Source of the DNA: Acetobacteraceae bacterium | Lineage (GTDB): Bacteria > Pseudomonadota > Alphaproteobacteria > Acetobacterales > Acetobacteraceae | Assembly (NCBI GenBank): GCA_004843165.1 | Contig: CP039459.1 | Coordinates: 1,813,001-1,877,000 of the forward strand | DNA: 64,000 nt | Reading direction: 5' to 3' | Part shown: one piece after another, positions 36,908 to 45,068 of the stretch | Layout of the letters: every line of letters starts with the position of its first letter | Numbering within the stretch: the first letter of the stretch is position 1 | Notes under the pieces: model-generated | Told to the model about the DNA's origin: nothing | Seen by the model: the letters and a program-made list of their open reading frames with translations, nothing else | Database searches by the model: none | Translations under genes and position numbers: made by a program

Positions 36908-37597
36908 ATGAAAATTTTAGTTACTCGCCCGGAACCAGGTCTCTCTCAGCTTATGGCTAGGTTGGTGGCTTTAAAGAAAGAGCCTATTGCTGCACCAATG
37001 TTGCAAATTGAAATTTCTTCGCCTTTAGCACCGATTTTTGGAAACACGATTTTAATTACCAGTTCCCACGCTTTGCCGGCTTTAAAGCGACAGGATCGTA
37101 ACTGTCGTATTTTATCCGTTGGCGAAAGCACAGCGCAAAAGGCAAAAGAACTTGGATTCCGACATGTTTTTTCCGCAGGTGGGAATGCCGAAAAACTAAA
37201 AAATCTTTACGAAAAGATGGGATGTACAGCCAAAGATTCATGGCTTGCGATCGGTTGCGGAAATAATGAAAAGCTTTATGGAGATTTCTTGGTTAAATCT
37301 CTGGGAATTAGGCGCTTTAAAACGTATCAGGTTCGGTGGACATCTTCCCTCTCAAAAGAGGTGCGTGATTTTTTAAAGCAACCTATTCGGAAACAAATTT
37401 TATTTTACTCTTCAGAAACGGTACGTTCCTTTTTTAATCTGATTCAGAGAGAGGAAAAAAAAACTGATTTTCAAATCGATCGGGGAAAAATAGAAATATT
37501 TTGTTTCTCGCCTGAAATTGCAAAAATTCTTAAAGAAGACGCACATTCTTTAGAATGGGCAAGAATAGAAGATAATCTTTCTGAGATATTTAAGTAA
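36908..37597 (+). CDS. hemD: HemD, uroporphyrinogen-III synthase
   Basis: Cyclises hydroxymethylbilane with inversion of ring D. The family is poorly conserved; the 229-residue protein opens ILVTRPEPGLSQL, has ILITSSHALPAL near residue 48 and the SVGESTAQKAKELGF stretch, and later LFYSSETVRSFF. Together with the position right after hemC this supports the call. A 10-bp inverted repeat follows its stop. Confidence 0.88.
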   Translation: MKILVTRPEPGLSQLMARLVALKKEPIAAPMLQIEISSPLAPIFGNTILITSSHALPALKRQDRNCRILSVGESTAQKAKELGFRHVFSAGGNAEKLKNLYEKMGCTAKDSWLAIGCGNNEKLYGDFLVKSLGIRRFKTYQVRWTSSLSKEVRDFLKQPIRKQILFYSSETVRSFFNLIQREEKKTDFQIDRGKIEIFCFSPEIAKILKEDAHSLEWARIEDNLSEIFK

Positions 37598-37600
37598 AAC

Positions 37601-37642
37601 CTTTGGGAGACGCAGAGGATATTCTTGCAATTTCTCCCAAAG
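37601..37642. other. Inverted repeat between convergent hemD and secB
   Basis: CTTTGGGAGA at 37601-37610 and TCTCCCAAAG at 37633-37642 form a perfect 10-bp stem with a 22-nt loop. No T-run follows on either side, so it is not a classical terminator, but it may stabilise or limit both transcripts. Confidence 0.5.
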
Positions 37643-37660
37643 AGTTCAGAAAAGCTTATT

Positions 37661-38185
37661 TTAGGCTTCGCCAGCGGGCTCTGGGAAATTTTGAGCACGT
37701 TTACTTTGATAGAGTGCCATAAAATCAACTGGATGCAAAACAACTGGCGGAAAGCCACCTTCTCTTGTTGCATCGGAAATAATGGCACGTGCGTAAGGGA
37801 AAAGGAATCGAGGTACCTCAACAAGAAGGAAAGCTTCTAAGGCTTCTTGTCCAATTTCGCCGCCGTTTAGTGTGACAACACCGGCATAGGCAAGTTCAGT
37901 AATAAAGACAGTGCGAGGTTTTTTTGTTTCACCTTCTGGCAAGGCTTCAGTTGCATCTGCTTTGATAGAAAGGATGACTTCAAAAAGTGGTTTCCCATTT
38001 TCAGCTTCTGCAGGTTTAATTTGATTGGCCTGCACATCAATATTGATATTTACCTGCGGTGCAGAGCGTAAGGCCATAAAAATCGCGGCACCATGCGGCA
38101 CCTCAAACGAAAGATCCTTCGTATATTGATGGATAAGTTGTGGTGGAAGAGGTGTGTTTGATGTGTCAGCTGTTTGGTCAGTCAC
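37661..38185 (-). CDS. secB: SecB, protein-export chaperone
   Basis: Cytoplasmic tetrameric chaperone that keeps preproteins unfolded and hands them to SecA. The 174-residue protein shows YTKDLSFEVPHG, PQVNINIDVQA, FITELAYAGVVTL and the C-terminal region FPYARAIISDATREGGFPPVVLHPVDF (given here as its two well-known halves, RAIISDATREGGFPP and LHPVDF). Length and motifs are normal. Divergent from timA across a 250-bp gap. Confidence 0.97.
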   Translation of the reverse strand: MTDQTADTSNTPLPPQLIHQYTKDLSFEVPHGAAIFMALRSAPQVNINIDVQANQIKPAEAENGKPLFEVILSIKADATEALPEGETKKPRTVFITELAYAGVVTLNGGEIGQEALEAFLLVEVPRFLFPYARAIISDATREGGFPPVVLHPVDFMALYQSKRAQNFPEPAGEA

Positions 38186-38435
38186 AGAGATGTGTCCTTA
38201 TGATTAAAGCTGTGAATTTATAAAGTCTGAAAATGAATTTAGAATAGATATGTAGGAAGATATTAAAGAAAAACAATAGATAAATGTCTATCCCCAAAAG
38301 GCTAAAGAGGGGAAAATGTGATAATTTACTTTACCGCACTTAAAAAAGACTAAATATGTTTTAGAAATTGCATGTAGAATATTTTATAAGATTGTTGTTT
38401 AATGTGAGGCCTGTGTTTAAAATTATTGGTAGGTT
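38186..38435. other. Spacer between divergent secB and timA
   Basis: No gene is visible in these 250 AT-rich bases. They must hold promoters for both directions. ATAGA-N6-TCTAT at about 38276-38291 is a small dyad. I see no RNA gene. Confidence 0.4.
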
Positions 38436-39134
38436 ATGAACTATTTAAATCATATTCCATGGGACATTGTGTCTTTGGCAGTCGCCGTTATCGTTGTGGG
38501 TGTTTTGCTATATCTTTTTGTTGGAAAACGTGTCGGCATTCAGGTGTGGAAAAGTTCAACAAATGCTTCAATCCAAATTGGGAAGCAAGTGACGCCTACG
38601 CCGCCGCCTTTGCCTACGCATGCATCTCTTCCTAAAGATCCTACGCAATATTTTATGCCAGAGCTTGGTTCTGAGGGAGCTGCTTCTATTGCCCGTGCCG
38701 CAGAACAGCAGGCTGGTTTTTCAGCAGAAGCACTTTTGAAAGATATTGAGAAGCATTACCGTAATATTATGGAAGCGTATGATGCTCGGCAGATAGAAAA
38801 GCTGGAGCCTCTTCTTGGTAAAGAAGCGATGCAGGCATTTGCAAAAGAACTGGCATTGCGTGCCGAAAGAAAAGAGGTTGTGTTTTCGCATGTCAGCTCT
38901 ATTGAATCGATGAAAATTATTCGGATTATTTTTCCACCTGAGCTACCTCTGGAAGAGGAATCGTTCTCTCATAAAAGAGTTGAGGTTGAGATTTCTTCTT
39001 GGCAAATTAATGGGGCTAAGGAGGATTCTGGGCATCTTGTTTTCGGAACGCAGGGTCTGACCCATTTTTCAGAAAAATGGCTTTTTGAAGAATCCGGTTC
39101 TGTCTGGCGTGCCATTGCGGTTGAATCTGTTTAA
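38436..39134 (+). CDS. Tim44/TimA-like membrane-anchored protein
   Basis: Alphaproteobacterial relative of mitochondrial Tim44. 232 residues: one N-terminal membrane helix (about residues 12-30), a Pro-rich linker, and a C-terminal Tim44-like domain with FSAEALLKDIEKHYRNIMEAYDAR (seen at about 96-118) and HVSSIESMKIIRI. Bacterial function is not well defined; a role in membrane protein handling is inferred from the domain and from its place next to secB and a Smr gene. Confidence 0.82.
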   Translation: MNYLNHIPWDIVSLAVAVIVVGVLLYLFVGKRVGIQVWKSSTNASIQIGKQVTPTPPPLPTHASLPKDPTQYFMPELGSEGAASIARAAEQQAGFSAEALLKDIEKHYRNIMEAYDARQIEKLEPLLGKEAMQAFAKELALRAERKEVVFSHVSSIESMKIIRIIFPPELPLEEESFSHKRVEVEISSWQINGAKEDSGHLVFGTQGLTHFSEKWLFEESGSVWRAIAVESV

Positions 39135-39169
39135 GCAATCGCTGAATATTTTTCTGTAGATGGAAGGGT

Positions 39170-39694
39170 GTGTTGGAATTGAAAAAAACAGCGTTAAAAA
39201 TTTCTTCACCTGCAGAAAAACTTTCAGAGGGGGAGCAACAGCTCTGGGAATTGATTGCAAAGCGGGTACGTCCTCTACATAGTCCAATGAAACCGTTATT
39301 GCGTAAAACACGCAAAGTGCATGTGACTCTTCCAGAGAAAGCTACCTGGATTCCGCACTTTCAAAATAAAACACGTATTGTTTTTTTTGAGGGAGAAAAG
39401 AAAAAGGAAAGACCCCCAAAAAAAGAAGCGACAGAAATTCTTCACGTTCTTGATCTGCATGGTTTTACCGTTCAGGAGGCTTTTTGTTCGTTCCGCTCTT
39501 TTATGGAAAGGGCAAAAGGGAAGCGTTGGCGAGAGGTGGAAATTATTACGGGTTTAGGTATTTCCGGAAAAGGTATCATTCGGCGTGAGTTGCGTCATTG
39601 GTTAGAGCGGAAAGAATATTCCTCTCGGATCACGGAAATTTTTCATCCGCCTAATAATTTAGGTGCTGTAAGAGTAAAATTTTCAATAAGATAA
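39170..39694 (+). CDS. Smr-domain protein
   Basis: 174-residue protein with a C-terminal Smr domain, seen by VLDLHGFTVQEA (DLHG motif near residue 92), the EIITGLGISGKGIIRRELRHWL segment and GAVRVKF at the end. Smr domains are often RNA or DNA endonucleases; which substrate this one uses is not known. The start is GTG 39170, with TTG 39173 as an alternative behind GGAAGG. It follows timA by 35 nt. Confidence 0.88.
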   Translation: MLELKKTALKISSPAEKLSEGEQQLWELIAKRVRPLHSPMKPLLRKTRKVHVTLPEKATWIPHFQNKTRIVFFEGEKKKERPPKKEATEILHVLDLHGFTVQEAFCSFRSFMERAKGKRWREVEIITGLGISGKGIIRRELRHWLERKEYSSRITEIFHPPNNLGAVRVKFSIR

Positions 39695-39748
39695 AATATG
39701 TAGATTTCTTAGTCGCTTATTTTAAAAAAATCGGTTAAAAAATACTTG

Positions 39749-39771
39749 TTGCAAATAATTGTCATTTGCAA
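39749..39771 (+). promoter_or_regulatory. Probable Fur box upstream of the iron ABC transporter
   Basis: TTGCAAAT at 39749-39756 and ATTTGCAA at 39764-39771 form a perfect 8-bp dyad around AATTGTC. This closely resembles alphaproteobacterial Fur operators of the TGCAAAT-type dyad. It lies about 30 bp before the first gene of an iron-type ABC transporter, so repression by iron-loaded Fur is likely. Confidence 0.75.
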
Positions 39772-39801
39772 CTGAGAAATATAAATACAAATGAGGCTTA
39801 T

Positions 39802-40992
39802 ATGATGTATGGATGGCAGAAGCGGATTATAAAAAGTTTTTCCTTAGGTGTTTTTGCTGCCGGCCTCTTTTTTGCGTTGCCAATATTGCCATCCAGTGCA
39901 CAGGCTAAAACAGTTAAAGATATTTTGGGACGGAATGTTTCTGTTCCAGACCATCCAAAAAGAATTTTATTGGGTGAGGGGCGTCTTATTTATGCGCTGG
40001 AACCATTAGAGGGGAAAAACCTCTTTGATCGGGTTGTCGGGTGGCAAGGTGAGTTTAAGCAGGCAGATACGCAGACTTATACAAAAATAAAGAAATCTTT
40101 TCCAGAAATGGATAAAGTGGCTGTCATTGGAAAAACAACAGCAGATAGCGTAAATCCTGAAAAGGTTTTAGATTTAAATCCTGATCTTGTTATTTTAAGC
40201 ACTTCAGGTCACGGTCCAGGATTGGAAGATCCTTTAACGCTTAGACTTCAAAAAGCGAATATTCCTATTATTTTTGTTGATTTTCGGCATGATCCAGTTA
40301 CGAATACCGTACCAAGTCTCCGTTTACTTGGCGAGGCTTTAGATCGTCAGGCTGAGGCCAAAGCATATACGGATTTTTATAAAAAACGCTTAGATCTTAT
40401 TCAAAGCCGTCTCAAAGATTTGCCTGTTTCTAAACGTCCTACTGTTTTCTTGGATATGCTTGCAGGTGCAAGGCCATGCTGTCATACAGCAGGAAATGGG
40501 AATATGGGACATTTTGTGGATGCTGCGGGTGGAAAAAATGTTGCTGCTGCACTTTTGCCGGGGGTTTTCGGTGAGGTTTCAATTGAACAAGTCATCGCAA
40601 GTAATCCAGATTTTATTGTGATGGACGGAACAAGAGGGCCTTTGGCTGAGGGGCCTGGTCTACGGATGGGGGCTTTAGTTAATCCGGATGATGCACGAAA
40701 TTCTTTAAATCAGCTTTCAAAAATGCCAGCATTGGCAAATTTAAAGGCCTCTAAGGAAAAACATATTTACGGCATTTGGCACAGCTACTACGATAATCCT
40801 TTTAATATTGTGGCAATAGAAGCTATGGCAAAATGGTTTCATCCAGATCTTTTTGCTGATTTAGACCCAGATGCGGATCTTAATCTGATTGAAAACCGCT
40901 TTACCTCGATTGGCAGTGGTGGAACCTATTGGACCAGTTTAGAGGAACCCGTTTTTTTAAAAGATAAGTCTGCCTCTAAAAAATCTTATTGA
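39802..40992 (+). CDS. Periplasmic binding protein of an iron/siderophore-type ABC transporter
   Basis: Captures a metal-chelate in the periplasm for import. About 396 residues from ATG 39802 (AGG ribosome site close by), with a signal peptide ending near PSSAQA. The PBP type-2 fold of the FecB/BtuF group shows in [43 protein letters not shown] and SIEQVIASNPDFIVM. A CC pair at PCCHT and the Tyr/His-rich IWHSYYDNPF region may bind ligand. The iron assignment is inferred from the Fur box and the FecCD-type permease. Confidence 0.83.
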   Translation: MMYGWQKRIIKSFSLGVFAAGLFFALPILPSSAQAKTVKDILGRNVSVPDHPKRILLGEGRLIYALEPLEGKNLFDRVVGWQGEFKQADTQTYTKIKKSFPEMDKVAVIGKTTADSVNPEKVLDLNPDLVILSTSGHGPGLEDPLTLRLQKANIPIIFVDFRHDPVTNTVPSLRLLGEALDRQAEAKAYTDFYKKRLDLIQSRLKDLPVSKRPTVFLDMLAGARPCCHTAGNGNMGHFVDAAGGKNVAAALLPGVFGEVSIEQVIASNPDFIVMDGTRGPLAEGPGLRMGALVNPDDARNSLNQLSKMPALANLKASKEKHIYGIWHSYYDNPFNIVAIEAMAKWFHPDLFADLDPDADLNLIENRFTSIGSGGTYWTSLEEPVFLKDKSASKKSY

Positions 40993-41006
40993 GAGAGTTC
41001 TTATCT

Positions 41007-42068
41007 ATGAATGCGATGGATTTCCAAAAAAAATCTAAAAGGGGTTTGCCGGCTTATTTTGAGCTTTTACAGCGTCGTCGAAAATGGACGCTATTAGCGC
41101 TTTTTCTGGTTATTTTACTCTCTTTATTACTGGATTTCTCTTTAGGCCCTGCGGGACTTACAATCCGACAGTTGTTTTTTGCGCTTTTCCATTCTGCGCA
41201 AGCAGGAATGCAGGGGATTATTGTTTGGGATATTCGTCTTCCTTATGCCCTCATGGCGGTTCTTGTCGGATTGGCTTTAGGCAATTCCGGCGGCGAAATG
41301 CAGACGCTTCTTGATAATCCTTTGGCCAGTCCATTTACGTTGGGGGTTTCGGCAGCATCCGCTTTCGGCGCTTCGTTAGCGATTGTATTGCATCTCTCTA
41401 TTCCTGGTGTGCCTTGGAAGTGGACAATTCCTGTCGAGGCTTTTTTATGTGCTTTAGGCTCTGTACTCCTTTTGGAGCTTGTTTCACGCTTGCGTCAACA
41501 TTCCACCTCATTGGTGGTGCTTTTTGGGATTGCTCTTGTTTTTAGTTTTCAGGCTTTGGTTTCTTTGATGCAATTTGTGGCGGATGAGGATGCCTTGCAG
41601 GAGCTTGTTTTTTGGACAATGGGAAGTTTGACGCGTTCAGACTGGACACAGGTAGGAATTTTAGGGGCGTGCTGTGCGATTATTTTGCCTTTCTCATGGC
41701 TCTCTGCGCCTTCGCTGACGGCAATGCGGCTTGGGGAAGAGCGTGCCGCCTCTTACGGGGTGGATGTTCGTCGTGTGCGAATGATGGGACTTTTGCGTGT
41801 CAGTATTCTTTCTTCTTTAGCCGTTTCATTTGTCGGAACAATCGGTTTTATTGGTCTTGTAGCGCCGCATATCGCCCGAAAGCTTTTGGGAGAAGATCAT
41901 CGTTTTTATTTGCCGGGTTCTGCTTTATGTGGTGCGCTTATTATGTCGCTCTCTTCGATTGCAGCTAAAAATATTGTGCCGGGGATCGTTATCCCCGTTG
42001 GTATCGTTACCGCCTTGGTAGGGATTCCTTTCTTTTTAGGGACAATTCTAAAGGGGGCTAAAGAATGA
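41007..42068 (+). CDS. FecCD-family permease of the iron-type ABC transporter
   Basis: Inner-membrane permease with about ten hydrophobic segments. Typical FecCD markers are present: RLPYALMAVLVGLALGNSGGEMQ, NPLASPFTLGVSA, WTMGSLT and GFIGLVAPHIARKL (the coupling helix that contacts the ATPase). About 353 residues from ATG 41007; the frame is open from a TTG at 40989. Overlaps the ATPase gene by 4 nt (ATGA). Confidence 0.93.
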   Translation: MNAMDFQKKSKRGLPAYFELLQRRRKWTLLALFLVILLSLLLDFSLGPAGLTIRQLFFALFHSAQAGMQGIIVWDIRLPYALMAVLVGLALGNSGGEMQTLLDNPLASPFTLGVSAASAFGASLAIVLHLSIPGVPWKWTIPVEAFLCALGSVLLLELVSRLRQHSTSLVVLFGIALVFSFQALVSLMQFVADEDALQELVFWTMGSLTRSDWTQVGILGACCAIILPFSWLSAPSLTAMRLGEERAASYGVDVRRVRMMGLLRVSILSSLAVSFVGTIGFIGLVAPHIARKLLGEDHRFYLPGSALCGALIMSLSSIAAKNIVPGIVIPVGIVTALVGIPFFLGTILKGAKE

Positions 42069-42847
42069 AGAAAATTTTTGCAACAAACTCGTTGGAAGTT
42101 AAAGTTGGAAAAAAAACACTTCTTTCTTCCGTTGATATAAAGCCTGTGAAAGAAGGGCATATTGTTGCTCTTCTTGGCCCGAATGGTGCCGGAAAATCGA
42201 CTTTACTTCGTGCGATTGCGGGGCTGATGAAAATTTCTTCAGGAGAAGTTTGTTTAGGTCAAAAAAATATTACATGCTTGCCAATGGTAGAACGTTCCAA
42301 AAAAACGATTTACTGCCCCCAAATTCTACCACCTGCTGTTCGATTGCAAGTGCTTGAAGCACTGATGGTTGCTTGTCAGGCAGGACGATCCAGTTACTCA
42401 AGAGAAAAGGCGATAGATGAAAGTCTTGAGGTTTTAAAACGTCTCAAGATTGAAAATCTTGCAAGTCGATATTTAAATGAGCTTTCAGGTGGACAGCGGC
42501 AGTTGGTTGGGATCGCCCAGACATTGGTGCGTAAAACAGAGGTTTTGCTTTTGGATGAGCCTTTGAGCGCTTTGGATATGCGACATCAGATTCAAGTGAT
42601 GGATTTGATTAAAGAAGAGACGTTAAATCGCTCTTTGATTACTTTTCTTGTTGTACATGACCTCAATATCGCTTTGCGATATGCAGATGATGCAATTTAT
42701 TTAAAAAAAGGCACCGTGATTGCTCAAGGGCCTGTTTGTGCGGTGACAACCTCAGAGGTTTTGGCTGAGGCATATGGTATTAAAGCCTGTTTGGGTTTTG
42801 ATCGTTTTGGCAAAACACAATTAGAAATTGAAGGGCTTTGCGAATAA
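42065..42847 (+). CDS. ATPase of the iron-type ABC transporter (FecE-like)
   Basis: Cytoplasmic ATPase energising import. Walker A LLGPNGAGKST, Q-loop YCPQILP, signature LSGGQRQL, Walker B VLLLDEPLSALD and switch His FLVVHDLN are intact in 260 residues. Overlap with the permease gene and a shared order PBP-permease-ATPase show one transporter. No outer-membrane receptor, TonB or siderophore gene is next to it. Confidence 0.93.
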   Translation: MKKIFATNSLEVKVGKKTLLSSVDIKPVKEGHIVALLGPNGAGKSTLLRAIAGLMKISSGEVCLGQKNITCLPMVERSKKTIYCPQILPPAVRLQVLEALMVACQAGRSSYSREKAIDESLEVLKRLKIENLASRYLNELSGGQRQLVGIAQTLVRKTEVLLLDEPLSALDMRHQIQVMDLIKEETLNRSLITFLVVHDLNIALRYADDAIYLKKGTVIAQGPVCAVTTSEVLAEAYGIKACLGFDRFGKTQLEIEGLCE

Positions 42848-42902
42848 AAAAAGCATAACAGCTTCTTGATTTGCACGGCTGCGTTCTTAGGTAGAAGTTA
42901 TC

Positions 42903-42918
42903 CTCTTTCTCGAAAGAG
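42903..42918 (+). promoter_or_regulatory. Hairpin 1 upstream of groES
   Basis: CTCTTT ... AAAGAG with a 4-nt loop forms a 6-bp stem about 70 nt before groES. No CIRCE element (TTAGCACTC-N9-GAGTGCTAA) is found in the 140 nt before groES, so the usual HrcA control is not visible. Confidence 0.35.
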
Positions 42919-42952
42919 TGAAGAGCAAATTATTTTAAATTATCAAAACTTA

Positions 42953-42968
42953 CCGGCTTTCTTGCCGG
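42953..42968 (+). promoter_or_regulatory. GC-rich hairpin just before groES
   Basis: CCGGC at 42953-42957 pairs with GCCGG at 42964-42968 around a 6-nt loop, ending about 10 nt before the GGAG ribosome site of groES. It could affect translation start or RNA stability. Confidence 0.4.
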
Positions 42969-42987
42969 CGTTGAATGGAGTTTTTTC

Positions 42988-43278
42988 ATGGCGAACTTTC
43001 GTCCTCTTCATGATCGGGTAGTTGTCCGTCGCTTAGACAGTGAAGACAAGACCCCTGGTGGAATCATCATTCCAGAGACAGCTAAAGAAAAACCTATGGA
43101 AGGTGTTGTTGTTGCTGTCGGGCCAGGCGCACGTGATGGCGAAGGGAAAATCATTCCTCTCGATGTTAAAAAAGATGATCGTGTTCTTTTCGGTAAATGG
43201 GCAGGGACAGAGATCTCCTTGCAGGGTGAAGAACTCGTGATCATGAAAGAAAGCGATATTATGGGGATCTTAGGTTAA
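42988..43278 (+). CDS. groES: GroES co-chaperonin
   Basis: 10-kDa lid of the GroEL chaperonin. 96 residues with the opening [14 protein letters not shown], the mobile loop [18 protein letters not shown] and the closing [10 protein letters not shown], all standard. ATG 42988 has the ribosome site GGAG about 8 nt upstream. The groEL gene follows after 74 nt. Confidence 0.99.
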   Translation: MANFRPLHDRVVVRRLDSEDKTPGGIIIPETAKEKPMEGVVVAVGPGARDGEGKIIPLDVKKDDRVLFGKWAGTEISLQGEELVIMKESDIMGILG

Positions 43279-43301
43279 TTCCTAACACCCCATAAATAGA
43301 T

Positions 43302-43314
43302 AGGGAATTTCCCT
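43302..43314 (+). promoter_or_regulatory. Intercistronic hairpin between groES and groEL
   Basis: AGGGA ATT TCCCT, flanked by AT-rich complementary arms (AAATA and TATTT), makes a small hairpin in the 74-nt gap. It may be a processing or stability element; it is not a terminator, having no T-run. Confidence 0.35.
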
Positions 43315-43346
43315 TATTTAAGTTAAAGAATTTTTATTGGAGTTAG

Positions 43347-45002
<1,656 letters not shown>

Positions 45003-45028
45003 CCTAAGCGTTCGCTTTTATCGTTTTA

Positions 45029-45067
45029 TAAAAAAGAGTCTCTTCCGATCGGGAGAGGCTCTTTTTT
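45029..45067. terminator. Terminator between groEL and the DinG-like gene
   Basis: AAAAAAGAGTCTCTTCC, loop GATC, then GGGAGAGGCTCTTTTTT forms a long stem with T-run on both strands, fitting termination of both converging genes. The stem has one or two mismatches. Confidence 0.85.
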
Positions 45068-45068
45068 A

